From assembly GCF_008831035.1 (NCBI RefSeq), contig NZ_WAJR01000025.1, forward strand, positions 1 to 34,548: a stretch of 34,548 bases of DNA, read 5' to 3'. Of the stretch, positions 1 to 8,546 are shown piece after piece. The notes under the pieces are model-generated. The model was given only the letters and a program-made list of their open reading frames with translations. It had not been told where the DNA came from and made no database searches. Both the position numbers and the translations under genes were made by a program. Within the stretch, counting starts at the first letter, position 1. Each line of letters begins with the position of its first letter. The DNA is from Ellagibacter isourolithinifaciens (GTDB lineage Bacteria; Actinomycetota; Coriobacteriia; Coriobacteriales; Eggerthellaceae).

Positions 1-41
1 ATATCGTTCACTGGAACACAAGGAGGCGACAGGTTAAACTA

Positions 42-80
42 AAGGGACTGACCCCGGAGGAGTTCCGGAATCAGTCCCTT
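42..80. terminator. Hairpin, terminator-like
   Basis: A 10-bp arm AAGGGACTGA (42-51) pairs perfectly with TCAGTCCCTT (71-80). An inner CCGGA/TCCGG stem (54-58 with 64-68) follows after a 2x2 internal loop. On the minus strand the hairpin is followed by a T-rich run (TTTAGTTTAA), so it may end ferritin transcription or a gene beyond the window. The outer AAGGGAC/GTCCCTT closing stem recurs in the hairpins at 7410-7434 and 20625-20685. Confidence 0.55.
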
Positions 81-292
81 GCAGCTTAGTCTTTATTGGC
101 CCGTCCAAGAACTGGGATGCAGTTCAATGCGGGCTCTTCGCTTTCTCGGGATGGGAATGGGAGTCGCCTCTCGGGGACATCCCGCGTGCAGGGGTTTCCC
201 TACTGTGCACGGCCCCTCCGATTCCGAAGGCGCCCGCGCGAGGCGCCGTCCACGCGCACTCCAAGCAGCCCCAACTCGCAGGACCTTTTGCG
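81..292. other. Non-coding stretch 3' of ferritin
   Basis: I see no supported gene here. Open frames exist, but their products are Arg/Ala/Pro-rich translations typical of GC-rich shadow frames and they lack ribosome binding sites. Short dyads are present (GGCGCC at both 229-234 and 241-246), and no clear terminator with a T-run directly follows the ferritin stop codon. Confidence 0.4.
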
Positions 293-808
293 CTACGCGT
301 TCGCGAGCGGCGAGGGAACGACGTAAACGCGCGCCGCGTTTTCCTGATCGAGGTCGTAGAGCGCCTTCGCGTCGCTACCGAAGAGTTTCATGCGCGTGAC
401 CATGGTGTCGGCGTTGTCTTCCTCTTCCTGCTGCTCCGAGATGAACCAGTCGAGGAACTTCATCGTGCGCCAATCTTTCGCCTCCATAGCGGCGTCGTAG
501 ATGTCGTTGATGGTCGACGTGATGTACTTCTCATGCTCAAGCGCCGCCTCAAGCGGCCCAAGATGACTCGTGAACTCCAGGTCGGGCTGGGCGATTGCGC
601 CGAGTTTCACCTTGCACCCGTTCTCGTGCAGGTAGTTACGCAAGATGAGCGCATGGTCCCGCTCTTCCTGCGCCTGGATCTCATACCAGTTCGCGAAGCC
701 GGAAAGCCCCTCCTCCTCGTAGTAGTCGGCGAACGAAAGATAAAGGTACGCCGAGTAAAACTCCTTGTTGATCTGGTCGTTCAGAAGCTCATAAACCTTC
801 TTCTCCAT
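293..808 (-). CDS. ftnA: Ferritin (FtnA-type, non-heme)
   Basis: Predicted 171-residue ferritin, the usual length of prokaryotic 24-mer iron-storage ferritins, which oxidise Fe(II) at a di-iron centre and store the mineral in the cytoplasm. The four-helix bundle carries the expected ferroxidase residues: E16 in helix A, the EERDH segment with E49 and H52 in helix B, E93 in helix C, and an EQQEEE segment near residue 125. A longer frame starts at 841, but the ATG at 808 follows a GAGAGGG ribosome binding site and gives the typical N-terminus (MEKKVYELL), so I use it. The gene is divergent from the ABC transporter and has its own promoter-like sequence at 864-892. Family assignment is firm; its physiological role (iron store or oxidative protection) is inferred from the family. 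Confidence 0.95.
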   Translation of the reverse strand: MEKKVYELLNDQINKEFYSAYLYLSFADYYEEEGLSGFANWYEIQAQEERDHALILRNYLHENGCKVKLGAIAQPDLEFTSHLGPLEAALEHEKYITSTINDIYDAAMEAKDWRTMKFLDWFISEQQEEEDNADTMVTRMKLFGSDAKALYDLDQENAARVYVVPSPLANA

Positions 809-863
809 AACCGCCCTCTCTTTCCCGATGCCGGTCGGCACCGTTTAGGAAATTAACCCATTA

Positions 864-892
864 ATAGTATTTCGTCTCATTAGTTTTTACAA
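864..892 (-). promoter_or_regulatory. Sigma70-type promoter of ferritin
   Basis: On the minus strand TTGTAA (887-892) and TACTAT (864-869) are separated by exactly 17 bp, about 55 bp upstream of the ferritin start codon. This is a good match to a housekeeping promoter. No clear Fur box was recognised. Confidence 0.6.
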
Positions 893-983
893 GTCCTTTC
901 ATGTCGATTCGGCAACAGACCGCTCGCGCGCAAAACGGGTACGTACAATAGAGCAGTTCAACCAGTATCGAAAGGCGACGTAG

Positions 984-3900
984 ATGCTCCAGCTTCGCAA
1001 TATTCGCAAAGCCTATACCACCGGCAGCTTCACCCAAACCGCGCTCGACGACGTGTCCATCTCCTTCCGCGACAGCGAGTTCGTGGCGATTCTCGGGCCG
1101 TCGGGTTCGGGGAAGACGACGCTGCTCAATATCATCGGCGGACTCGACCACTACGACACAGGCGACCTTGTCATCGACGGCATCTCGACCAAAGAGTACA
1201 AGGACCGCGACTGGGACACCTTCCGCAACAACCGCATCGGGTTCGTCTTCCAAGCCTACAATCTCATCCCCCACCAAACCATCCTGGCGAACGTGGAGCT
1301 GGCGCTCACGCTGTCGGGCGTCTCTCGCGCAGAGCGCCGCGCCCGCGCGCTCGACGCGTTGCGCAAGGTGGGCCTTAGCGACCATGTGGACAAGAAGCCG
1401 AGCCAGCTCTCGGGCGGGCAGATGCAGCGCGTCGCAATCGCCCGAGCGCTCATCAACGACCCCGAGATCCTCTTAGCCGACGAGCCCACCGGCGCGCTCG
1501 ATTCCAAGACGAGCGTGCAGATTATGGACCTCTTGACCGAAATCGCGAACGATCGGCTCGTCATCATGGTCACGCACAATCCTGAACTGGCCGAACAATA
1601 CGCAACACGCATCGTCAACCTGGCGGACGGCGTCATCCGCAGCGACTCCGACCCCTTCGACCCCGCGCCCGAAGACATCCGCGCGAGCAAGAAGCAGGTT
1701 CGCCGCACATCGATGAGCTTCCTCACGGCGCTGTCCCTTTCCTGGAACAACCTGCTCACGAAGAAGGGTCGCACCCTCATGACCGCCTTCGCGGGCTCGA
1801 TCGGCATCATCGGCATCGCCGCGATCCTCTCACTCGCGAACGGTGTGAACAGCTACATCGCCAATGTCGAAGAGGAAACGCTCTCCGAGTACCCGCTCTC
1901 CATCGAGGACCAGGGATTCGACATGACGAGCCTCATGACCATGGGCATGAGTACGGGCGGGCAAGGTGGTTCCTCGGGTTCCCCAAGCGACGGAGACTCG
2001 AACGGCGGCGGGGAAACCGAAAGCAGCTCGAGCGGCGATGCGACAGGCGGCACCGTCAGAGAGTCGAAAATGGTGACCGGCATGTTCGGCAGCATCGGAA
2101 GCAACGACCTCGCAAGCCTGAAAGAGTACCTGGACAACGGCGATTCGGGGATCGACCAGTACGTAAATTCCATCGAATACGGCTACAATATCACCCCGCA
2201 GCTGTTCAGCTCCGACACCGAAGATGGCGCACGGCAGGTCAATCCCGACAAATCGTTTTCTTCCATCGGGCTCGGATCGACCACTTCCACCAACGGCATC
2301 ATGTCCTCGATGATGTCCACCAACATCTTCTACGAAATGCCGAGCGATCCCGATCTTTACCAGGACCAATACGACGTCGTGGCGGGCACATGGCCGCAAA
2401 GCTACAACGATATCGTGCTGGTGCTCACCCCTAATGGCAAGGTGAGCGACTTCATGCTCTACACCATGGGGCTGCGCGACCACAGCGAGCTCGATGACAT
2501 GGTGCGCGCGTTCGCCAATGAGGAAGAGGTCACCGCTCCCGACGATTACATGACGCTTACGTACGACCAGCTCATGGACGTGACGTTCAAGCTGGTCGCC
2601 GCCACCGACTACTACCAATACGACTCCGACTACCACGTGTGGAAGAACAAGAGCGACGACGCCGACTATATGCGCGACCTGGTGAACTCGGGCGAAGACG
2701 TGCACATCTGCGGCATCGTGAAGCCCAAGGCGGGCGCGAAGATCACCTCGCTGCAAACCGGCTTCTACTACACGAGCGACATGGTGAATCACATCATCGA
2801 CAAGGCGGCGGATTCGCAGATTGTCAAAGACCAGCTGGCGGACAGCGCGACGAACGTCTTCACCGGCAAGTCGTTCGTGGAAGAAGCGGACGCCGAGGAC
2901 TCGAGCTTCGACATGAGCTCCCTGTTCACCATCGACGGAAACAAGCTGCAGGCGGCGTTTCAAATCGACCCCGACGCGCTCTCGGTCGACATGAGCTCGC
3001 TCGATCTGTCGGGCACCACGAGCAACCTTCCCGCCGCGCCCGAGATGGATCCCACGGAGTTCCAGGTCAACGGCAAGCCGACCATCAACAAGGAAGCGGC
3101 AGCGGCGCTCATGGCGACGGTCGAGAAAGACTACTTCGCCTACTACAGCGAGCAGGTTCAACAGGGCAAGCCGGCTCCCAGCTTCAACGAGTACTTCGTA
3201 ACCGAACGGGCGCAGAAGCTCGTGGGCGATGCGCTGCCGGGCATCATCGACGCGAGCGAGATGCAGGCCGAACTCGCCCAGAAGATCCAGGCCTACCTGC
3301 AAGCTGCCATGAGCAGCTACATGAATCAGGTGGTAAGTGCCATGCAGACGCAGATGCAAGCGGCGATGACCCAGGTCATGGGGCAGCTTTCCACCAATAT
3401 GGCCACCGCGATGCACGTGGATGAGAGCGCCTTCGCCGACGCTTTCCAGATGAACATGGACGAGAAGGAGCTCACCGAGCTCATGATGTCGCTCATGAGC
3501 TCCGAGACCACGTCCTTCGACGGCAACCTCAACAAGCTCGGCTACGCCGACTACGCGAAGCCCGCGAGCATCGACATCTACCCGAAAGACTTCGAGAGCA
3601 AGCAGAGCGTCATCGACATCCTCGACGGGTACAACGACAAGATGAAGGCGGAAGGCGAAGACGACAAGGCGGTTTCCTACACCGACATCGTCGGCGCGCT
3701 CATGAGCTCGGTCACGACCATCGTGAACATGATCAGCTATGTACTCGTGGCATTCGTGGCCATCTCGCTTGTGGTGTCCTCGATCATGATCGGCGTGATC
3801 ACCTACATTAGCGTCCTCGAGCGCAAGAAGGAGATCGGCATCCTGCGCTCAATCGGTGCGAGCAAAGGCGACATCGGACGCGTGTTCAACGCGGAGACGG

Positions 3901-4133
3901 TGATCGTCGGCCTGGTCGCGGGACTTATCGGCATCGGGGTGACCGCACTTGGGTGCATCCCCGCAAATGCGATCGTCTATGCGCTGTTCGACGTGCCCAA
4001 CGTCGCCATCCTCCCCTGGCAAGCTGCGGTAATCCTGGTTGCCATCAGCGTGTTCCTCACGTTCCTGTCGGGGCTTATCCCCTCAAGCGCGGCGAGCCGC
4101 AAAGACCCGGTGGAGGCGTTGCGCAGTGAGTAG
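984..4133 (+). CDS. Fused ABC transporter, ATPase plus FtsX/MacB permease
   Basis: A 1049-residue MacB-like exporter half-transporter with nucleotide-binding and membrane domains in one chain. The N-terminal ATPase (about 1-225) has Walker A GPSGSGKT at 38-45, the signature LSGGQMQR, Walker B ILLADEP and the H-loop (MVTHN). A first membrane helix (about 262-284) is followed by a very long extracytoplasmic region of roughly 600 residues. That region contains a Gly/Ser/Asp-rich linker (about 325-355) and long Met/Gln/Ala-rich helical stretches. The C-terminal FtsX domain has three further helices and the conserved [15 protein letters not shown] motif. This architecture belongs to mechanotransducing ABC proteins (MacB, LolCDE, antimicrobial-peptide exporters); the substrate cannot be told from sequence. 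No partner adaptor protein is adjacent. An AAAGGCGAC ribosome binding site precedes the ATG. Its last bases overlap the start of mnmA. Confidence 0.93.
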   Translation: MLQLRNIRKAYTTGSFTQTALDDVSISFRDSEFVAILGPSGSGKTTLLNIIGGLDHYDTGDLVIDGISTKEYKDRDWDTFRNNRIGFVFQAYNLIPHQTILANVELALTLSGVSRAERRARALDALRKVGLSDHVDKKPSQLSGGQMQRVAIARALINDPEILLADEPTGALDSKTSVQIMDLLTEIANDRLVIMVTHNPELAEQYATRIVNLADGVIRSDSDPFDPAPEDIRASKKQVRRTSMSFLTALSLSWNNLLTKKGRTLMTAFAGSIGIIGIAAILSLANGVNSYIANVEEETLSEYPLSIEDQGFDMTSLMTMGMSTGGQGGSSGSPSDGDSNGGGETESSSSGDATGGTVRESKMVTGMFGSIGSNDLASLKEYLDNGDSGIDQYVNSIEYGYNITPQLFSSDTEDGARQVNPDKSFSSIGLGSTTSTNGIMSSMMSTNIFYEMPSDPDLYQDQYDVVAGTWPQSYNDIVLVLTPNGKVSDFMLYTMGLRDHSELDDMVRAFANEEEVTAPDDYMTLTYDQLMDVTFKLVAATDYYQYDSDYHVWKNKSDDADYMRDLVNSGEDVHICGIVKPKAGAKITSLQTGFYYTSDMVNHIIDKAADSQIVKDQLADSATNVFTGKSFVEEADAEDSSFDMSSLFTIDGNKLQAAFQIDPDALSVDMSSLDLSGTTSNLPAAPEMDPTEFQVNGKPTINKEAAAALMATVEKDYFAYYSEQVQQGKPAPSFNEYFVTERAQKLVGDALPGIIDASEMQAELAQKIQAYLQAAMSSYMNQVVSAMQTQMQAAMTQVMGQLSTNMATAMHVDESAFADAFQMNMDEKELTELMMSLMSSETTSFDGNLNKLGYADYAKPASIDIYPKDFESKQSVIDILDGYNDKMKAEGEDDKAVSYTDIVGALMSSVTTIVNMISYVLVAFVAISLVVSSIMIGVITYISVLERKKEIGILRSIGASKGDIGRVFNAETVIVGLVAGLIGIGVTALGCIPANAIVYALFDVPNVAILPWQAAVILVAISVFLTFLSGLIPSSAASRKDPVEALRSE

Positions 4134-5247
4134 GAAACGCGTTCTCGTTGCCATGAGCGGCGGAGTCGACAGCTCCGTCGCCGCCCTCTTGCTGTGCCGT
4201 CAGGGCTACGAGGCAACGGGCACCACCTGCAAGCTCTTCGGCAACGACGACCTCGAAGGGTCGGCATGCGGAATCGGCGGAGGCGACCCTGACTCGGGCA
4301 TCGTGGGCGAGAGCACCTGTTGCTCCTCGCGCGACATCGAAGACGCGCGACAAGTTGCCTTCAGCCTGGGGATGGACTACTTCGTCTTCAACTACCAGGG
4401 GCTTTTCGGACGCGAGGTGATCGACCGCTTCTGCAAGGAATACCTCTGCGGCCGAACGCCCAACCCCTGCATCGACTGCAACCGCTACGTGAAATTCGAC
4501 GCCCTGCAGAAGCGCCGCCGCCAGCTGGATTTCGACTATGTGGCGACTGGGCATTACGCCAGGCGCACCTACGACGAGAAAACTGGCCGCTACCTGCTGA
4601 AATGCGGGCTTGACCCCAAGAAGGACCAAAGCTATGTCCTCTTCCATCTGACACAGGACACGCTTGAGCATATGCTTTTCCCGCTTGGGGAACTAACGAA
4701 GCCTGAGGTTCGCGAACTCGCACGCGAGGCGGGGTTCGACAATGCGGGAAAGAGCGAGAGCCAGGACATCTGCTTCGTGCCCGACGGCGACTACGCGAGC
4801 TTCATCGAACGCCGCTACGGGCACACTTTCGGGTCCGGCCCCATCGTCGATATGCATGGCAAAGTCCTCGGCGAGCACAGGGGGATCGACCGCTACACCA
4901 TCGGCCAGCGCAAGGGAATCGGCGTTGCCGCAGGTGAGCCACTATTCGTTTTCCGCAAAGACGCTGAGACCAACACACTTGTCGTGGGAACCGACTCCGA
5001 AACGCGCGCCGCAACCGTGCGAGCGAACGACGTGAACCTGATTTCTGTTGCCTCCATCGATGAGCCTTTGCGCGTGACGGCCAAGACGCATTACCGCATG
5101 AAGGCGCAACCTGGATGGGCGCGCATCGAGGACCACATGCTCGTGATGGAGTTCGATGAGCCGCAACGAGCCGCAGCACCAGGCCAAGCGCTCGTCCTTT
5201 ACGATGGCGACACCGTCGTCGGCGGCGGCACCATCGTCAGTGCGTAG
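4126..5247 (+). CDS. mnmA: tRNA-specific 2-thiouridylase MnmA
   Basis: A 373-residue enzyme that thiolates U34 of tRNAs for Lys, Glu and Gln, using ATP and persulfide sulfur. The PP-loop is SGGVDSS at residues 11-17. The catalytic Cys pair is C115 (in NPCIDCN) and C216 (in SQDICFVP); the GHYAR motif and the C-terminal beta-barrel are also present. I choose the GTG at 4126: it follows a GGTGGAGG ribosome binding site, begins right before the conserved RVLVAMSGG segment, and overlaps the ABC transporter stop by 8 bases, which implies translational coupling. The upstream in-frame ATG would lie deep in the transporter gene. Residues about 40-66 hold an insertion with extra cysteines (C48, C65, C66), slightly unusual for MnmA. 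The stop codon lies inside the arm of the downstream terminator. Confidence 0.95.
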   Translation: MSRKRVLVAMSGGVDSSVAALLLCRQGYEATGTTCKLFGNDDLEGSACGIGGGDPDSGIVGESTCCSSRDIEDARQVAFSLGMDYFVFNYQGLFGREVIDRFCKEYLCGRTPNPCIDCNRYVKFDALQKRRRQLDFDYVATGHYARRTYDEKTGRYLLKCGLDPKKDQSYVLFHLTQDTLEHMLFPLGELTKPEVRELAREAGFDNAGKSESQDICFVPDGDYASFIERRYGHTFGSGPIVDMHGKVLGEHRGIDRYTIGQRKGIGVAAGEPLFVFRKDAETNTLVVGTDSETRAATVRANDVNLISVASIDEPLRVTAKTHYRMKAQPGWARIEDHMLVMEFDEPQRAAAPGQALVLYDGDTVVGGGTIVSA

Positions 5248-5291
5248 CGAAGCCCCCTCGATCCGAGTTCATTCATCGAGGGGGCTTCGCT
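5246..5291 (+). terminator. Terminator after mnmA
   Basis: A perfect 17-bp stem (5246-5262 with 5275-5291, sequence AGCGAAGCCCCCTCGAT) with a 12-base loop, followed by only a short T-run. The mnmA TAG stop codon is part of the left arm. It also separates mnmA from the convergent cysK. Confidence 0.75.
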
Positions 5292-5415
5292 TTGCGGCAT
5301 CAACAGCCTAGACAGAGAGAGGGGAAGAAAGCCATCGTGCCGCCTTGGGTATTTGAAGAAAAATCGGCAGTACTCAGGTTGCGCGACGCGTGCGCCGCAC
5401 TCCCAAGCTAACTCG

Positions 5416-6348
5416 CTACTCGAACTTGAACATAGCCGTCGACAGGTAGCGCTCACCGGTATCGGGAAGAATGGCCACGATGGTCTTGCCCTTGTTCTCG
5501 GGGCGCTGCGCTAGTTGACCCGCAGCCCACACGGCAGCACCTGACGAGATGCCGACAAGCAGGCCCTCCTTCGCGGCGAGCTCGCGACCCGTTTCGAACG
5601 CATCCTCGTCAGCAACAGAGATGACCTCGTCGTACACCGACGTGTCAAGCGTATCGGGAATAAAGCCCGCACCGATGCCCTGAATCTTGTGAGCACCCGC
5701 ATGGCCTTCGGAGAGAACCGGGGATCCCGCCGGCTCGACCGCAACGACCTTCACGTCAGGATTCTGGGACTTCAGGTAGCGACCCGTGCCGGTAACCGTG
5801 CCACCCGTGCCAACACCCGCAACGAGGATATCAACCTTGCCCTCGGTGTCCCTCCAAATCTCAGGGCCAGTCGTCGCCTCATGAATTGCCGGATTCGCTG
5901 GATTGGTGAACTGACTCGGAATGAATGAGTTGGAAATCTCGCCTGCGAGCTCCTGAGCTTTGGCAATAGCGCCCTTCATGCCCTTCGAACCGTCGGTCAG
6001 AACCACTTCGGCACCGTAGGCCTTCATGAGGTTGCGGCGCTCGATTGACATCGTCTCCGGCATCGTGATGATGAGGCGGTTACCCCGAGCAGCAGCTATC
6101 GCGGCAAGGCCGATACCCGTATTGCCCGAAGTGGGCTCGATGAGCACCGTGTCGTCGTTCACCTTGCCGGCCTTCACCGCCTCGTCGATCATTGCCTTCG
6201 CGATGCGATCCTTCACCGACCCTGCCGGGTTGAACAACTCGACCTTGCCGAGGATGGTCGCGTCGAGATTATGGTTCTTCTCGAAGTTCGTAAGCTCTAC
6301 AAGAGGGGTGTTGCCAATTAGCTCCGATACGCTTTTGTGGATGGTCAT
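5416..6348 (-). CDS. cysK: Cysteine synthase A (O-acetylserine sulfhydrylase)
   Basis: A 310-residue PLP enzyme of fold type II that makes L-cysteine from O-acetylserine and sulfide in the cytoplasm. The PLP-binding lysine is K46 within NPAGSVKDR. The TSGNTG substrate loop lies near residue 73 and the phosphate-binding GTGGT segment near residue 180. Length and N-terminus ([14 protein letters not shown]) are typical of CysK. An AAAGGCGAG ribosome binding site precedes the ATG. It has its own promoter (6387-6414) and is insulated from the upstream remnant gene by a terminator (6446-6476). An Rrf2/CymR-like regulator sits two genes upstream, and both promoter regions share a 10-base motif, which suggests control by sulfur or cysteine status. 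Confidence 0.96.
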   Translation of the reverse strand: MTIHKSVSELIGNTPLVELTNFEKNHNLDATILGKVELFNPAGSVKDRIAKAMIDEAVKAGKVNDDTVLIEPTSGNTGIGLAAIAAARGNRLIITMPETMSIERRNLMKAYGAEVVLTDGSKGMKGAIAKAQELAGEISNSFIPSQFTNPANPAIHEATTGPEIWRDTEGKVDILVAGVGTGGTVTGTGRYLKSQNPDVKVVAVEPAGSPVLSEGHAGAHKIQGIGAGFIPDTLDTSVYDEVISVADEDAFETGRELAAKEGLLVGISSGAAVWAAGQLAQRPENKGKTIVAILPDTGERYLSTAMFKFE

Positions 6349-6386
6349 GATTCTCGCCTTTCGTCGATTCCTATGTGATGGCGTTT

Positions 6387-6414
6387 ATCCTACTATGCTT
6401 ATAGGTTTTGTCAA
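6387..6414 (-). promoter_or_regulatory. cysK promoter with putative Rrf2/CymR operator
   Basis: On the minus strand TTGACA (6409-6414) and TAGGAT (6387-6392) are spaced by 16 bp. Between and across them lies CCTATAAGCATAGTAGG, an imperfect dyad. Its right half ATAGTAGGAT (6387-6396) is repeated exactly upstream of the amidotransferase remnant (6850-6859). A similar CCTATAA half-site precedes the Rrf2 gene (about 7371-7377). This is a candidate operator for the nearby Rrf2 protein. Confidence 0.55.
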
Positions 6415-6445
6415 TATGATTAGCCATCTTTTTTTCCTTCAAACT

Positions 6446-6476
6446 AAAAAACGTCTTCCCAACTGGGAAGACGTTT
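6446..6476 (-). terminator. Terminator between amidotransferase remnant and cysK
   Basis: A perfect 12-bp stem AAACGTCTTCCC (6449-6460) with 6465-6476, a 4-base loop, and on the minus strand a run of T residues after the stem. A classic intrinsic terminator for the upstream minus-strand transcript. Confidence 0.9.
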
Positions 6477-6498
6477 GAATGCAAGTGTTAAGAGAACG

Positions 6499-6816
6499 TT
6501 AAATGCAATCGGCAAAATGAATGCTCGGCCATCTCCCGCCAGCGTCTTGCCTCTCGATATGCAAGCCCTCCTCGCGAAGACACTCCTCTCGGGAGCGCGC
6601 CTTTGACGCTTCCATGGAAAGCGTCTTGAAGATACAGCCCATCGAGCGCTCCCCCGCAAAGTACTCGGGATGCCATTGCACGCCCATCATGAACGTGCGA
6701 TCGCGCACTTCGATTGCCTCCACGAGCCCATCAGGGCCGTATACGCGCACGATATCTTCGTCGGGAACCTGCGTTGGCACAATCCCGATAACAGGCCGTT
6801 GCTCGACTTTCGACAT
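6499..6816 (-). pseudogene. Class I glutamine amidotransferase (peptidase C26), internally deleted
   Basis: The 105-codon frame starts like a gamma-glutamyl-GABA hydrolase/PuuD-type amidotransferase (RPVIGIVPT at residues 7-15). It then jumps directly to the C-terminal part of the same family (YGPDGLVEAIEV, then GVQWHPEYFAGE with the catalytic His). About 130-150 residues that should lie between, including the nucleophile Cys elbow, are absent, so the product cannot hydrolyse glutamine-type substrates. The frame stays open across the join, and a GAGGGGG ribosome binding site and a terminator remain. It shares an ATAGTAGGAT motif upstream with cysK. It lies between the Rrf2 regulator and cysK. 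It may be a decaying gene or a retained small protein; I favour decay. Confidence 0.75.
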
Positions 6817-6849
6817 AAGCGCCCCCTCGACTATATTGCAATACAGTTA

Positions 6850-6866
6850 ATCCTACTATATTAGTC
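6850..6866 (-). promoter_or_regulatory. Putative Rrf2/CymR-type operator upstream of the remnant
   Basis: ATCCTACTAT (6850-6859, plus strand) is identical to the sequence at the cysK promoter. It is extended by TAGTCG, forming an ACTA-TAT-TAGT dyad (6854-6864). Its place just upstream of the remnant gene and downstream of the Rrf2 gene fits an operator. No convincing -35 box was seen. Confidence 0.4.
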
Positions 6867-6888
6867 GACTTTTTGGGTGACGATTTCG

Positions 6889-7329
6889 TTAAATCGAGTA
6901 GCAGTCAGAAGCAACGGAGGAGGCTTTATCGAGGATATCCTGCAAGGTGATTCCGGAAAGATAATCCTTAATCAGTCTGTCGAGGCCCCTCCAAACGTCG
7001 ATTTCGATGCATATATTAGGCTGGGAGCAGTCAAAATCGTCTTCGCAGGCGAGGCAGGAGACGGGCGCGAGCGTTCCCTCGGTAACGGCGAGCACATCAA
7101 GAACGGTGATATCGCTTGCCGGACGCGCCAAACGGTATCCGCCAGCGGCACCACGCACCGACTTCACCAGCTGCGCGGACACCAAGTTAGGAACGATTTG
7201 CTCGAGATACTTCTTCGATACGGATTCGGCCTCGGACACTTCTTTCAAGGAAACGAGCTTATCTCCCCCGTGCTCAGCGAGATTCAGCATAAAACGCACC
7301 GCATACAAGCCCTTCGTGGAGATTTTCAT
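6889..7329 (-). CDS. Rrf2-family transcriptional regulator (CymR/IscR-like)
   Basis: A 146-residue winged-helix regulator. The N-terminus (MKISTKGLYAVRFMLNLAEH), the recognition segment around residues 28-56 and GAAGGYRLARP at 61-70 are typical of Rrf2 proteins. The region that binds an Fe-S cluster in IscR holds four cysteines here (C92, C95, C101, C107), so cluster binding or thiol sensing is possible; CymR proteins proper lack a cluster. Its position upstream of cysK, and motifs shared with the cysK promoter, suggest a regulator of cysteine/sulfur metabolism. An alternative is an IscR-like Fe-S sensor. The spacing between ribosome binding site (GAAGGTGGG) and start is somewhat long. A CCTATAA half-site lies upstream and could mediate autoregulation. 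Confidence 0.9.
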   Translation of the reverse strand: MKISTKGLYAVRFMLNLAEHGGDKLVSLKEVSEAESVSKKYLEQIVPNLVSAQLVKSVRGAAGGYRLARPASDITVLDVLAVTEGTLAPVSCLACEDDFDCSQPNICIEIDVWRGLDRLIKDYLSGITLQDILDKASSVASDCYSI

Positions 7330-7406
7330 TGCACCAGCCCACCTTCATCCGATGATTAATGCCCTCTTATTTTATAGGCATTGAATGCAAAGTTCAGGAC
7401 AAATGC

Positions 7407-7434
7407 AAAAAAGGGACGCAAAACGCGTCCCTTT
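7407..7434 (-). terminator. Terminator of the MarR-like gene
   Basis: A stem AAAGGGACGC (7410-7419) pairs with GCGTCCCTTT (7425-7434) around a 5-base loop and is followed on the minus strand by six T residues. This separates the MarR-like gene from the Rrf2 gene. Confidence 0.85.
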
Positions 7435-7473
7435 ATAATCTCGCAAGTCAAGCTGAGATAGTGCAGCAATCAA

Positions 7474-7959
7474 TTAGTGGCGATGATGGCGATGACCGTG
7501 GCAGTGATGGGCTTTGCGGCCCTTCTTCTTGCCGTTGACGCCTTTCTCCTTGATAGAGACGATGAGCTTTTCGGTAATAGCATTGAGCTGGGCGACTTCC
7601 TCGTCGCTCAGGCAACCAAGAATATCCTCGGCAGTCTCCTCGTTCGCCGCGACGCGCTTCTCGGCAATCTTCTTGCCCTCATCGGTCAGCTTGACCGCGT
7701 ACGTGCGCTCGCCCTCAGCCTCTTCGATGGTGATGTAGCCGTTGCGCTCGGCCTTCTTCACGATACCCTTGAGCTCGCGGCGGTCGACCCCAAGCTTCTT
7801 CACGAGTTCGCGCTGAGTGGCGCTGTCGTCCTCAAGCAGGAACTTGAGCAGCGCACCTTGGCCGCGCTTAAAGCTTTTCGGGCCATTCTTGTGGAATGCG
7901 AGGCGGGTAAGTTTGCTCGCCTTTTTCAGCTGAGCAAGCGTCTTCATTGCTTCAGTCAT
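7474..7959 (-). CDS. MarR-like winged-helix regulator with His-rich C-terminus
   Basis: A 161-residue protein with a MarR-type DNA-binding domain: a helix-turn-helix around TQRELVKKLGVDRRELKGIVKKAERNG (about residues 48-74) and a wing with the EEAEGERTYAVKLTDEG pattern. Flanking helices would form the dimer interface. The last 17 residues are basic and His-rich (HHCHGHRHHRH), a likely metal-binding tail that is not part of the core family. I use the ATG at 7959, which follows an AGAAGGA ribosome binding site; the frame extends further upstream but without a good site. A perfect 16-bp palindrome lies upstream (8093-8108). It is followed by its own terminator, so it is monocistronic. Ligand and targets are unknown; metal or oxidant sensing is a guess based on the tail. 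Confidence 0.85.
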   Translation of the reverse strand: MTEAMKTLAQLKKASKLTRLAFHKNGPKSFKRGQGALLKFLLEDDSATQRELVKKLGVDRRELKGIVKKAERNGYITIEEAEGERTYAVKLTDEGKKIAEKRVAANEETAEDILGCLSDEEVAQLNAITEKLIVSIKEKGVNGKKKGRKAHHCHGHRHHRH

Positions 7960-8092
7960 GGAGGGTCCTTCTTTCTTTTCTTTTATCCCTTGTATCCGCG
8001 TCGTTACTATATCCCTTTCGCACAATGACAAGTGTTTTATTCATATTTTATACATCGCTTAATTGTTTTCCCATGTGAGATATATAGTAATA

Positions 8093-8108
8093 ATTATTCA
8101 TGAATAAT
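8093..8108. promoter_or_regulatory. Perfect 16-bp palindrome, candidate MarR operator
   Basis: ATTATTCATGAATAAT is a perfect palindrome in the AT-rich leader about 134 bp upstream of the MarR-like start codon. MarR proteins commonly bind palindromes of this size in their own promoters. The segment 7960-8110 is otherwise AT-rich promoter DNA without a gene. Confidence 0.45.
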
Positions 8109-8109
8109 A

Positions 8110-8406
8110 TAGCAAAAACCGTATACAGATAATAACAACCGCTCAAGGCTCAAAATGCTATTTATACGGGGCTTTTAATCGCGCTATGCCAGCCAAAGCC
8201 GTGTCCCCGACGTGCCGATGTACGCCCGAGAAAAAGACTCACCGCTCGAAACGTCGATTGAAAAATACTCGCTGCTCCCGTCGTTTTTCGCCATGCTTAG
8301 ACCCGAGCCTCGCGTTACGCCCCGACATCGGGCCCTCCGACCTTGCGCCTCGCCCCGCCGGCCCACGCGCACTTCTCCCCCACAAGCGATTCGCCTCACG
8401 ACGCGC
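8110..8406. other. Intergenic stretch, possible 36-codon ORF on the minus strand
   Basis: No recognised gene. On the minus strand an ATG near 8291 opens a 36-residue Ser-rich frame ending at 8184 (MAKNDGSSEYFS... ...TSGTRLWLA). Its codon choices are not unlike those of the neighbours, but it lacks a ribosome binding site and any family I know. It lies inside a longer open frame reaching 8531 whose upstream part overlaps the terminator hairpin. I do not call it a gene. Confidence 0.25.
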
Positions 8407-8442
8407 AAAGGCCGGTCCTGATGAATTTCAGGACCGGCCTTT
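8407..8442 (-). terminator. Hairpin downstream of the molybdopterin operon
   Basis: A perfect 14-bp stem AAAGGCCGGTCCTG (8407-8420) with 8429-8442 and an 8-base loop. The T-run is short in both directions. It lies about 145 bp beyond the last gene (NrfD) of the minus-strand operon and is the stronger of two hairpins there. Confidence 0.6.
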
Positions 8443-8546
8443 GGCAGGAATGGTTTTCGAAACCGCAGGGGAAGGAGTCCGCGATTCGAAAAGTTGAAGG
8501 GAAGGGGCACGACGACATGCCGCAACCCCAAGAAAAGCTGAAAGGG

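Noticed and set aside
79-399. Small plus-strand ORFs at the left edge
   Set aside because: They overlap the end of ferritin, lack ribosome binding sites and have Arg/Ala/Pro-rich shadow composition.
1830-3416. Long minus-strand open frame opposite the ABC transporter
   Set aside because: It is the antisense shadow of a GC-rich gene with clear ABC domains; its translation is His/Val/Arg-rich without any motif.
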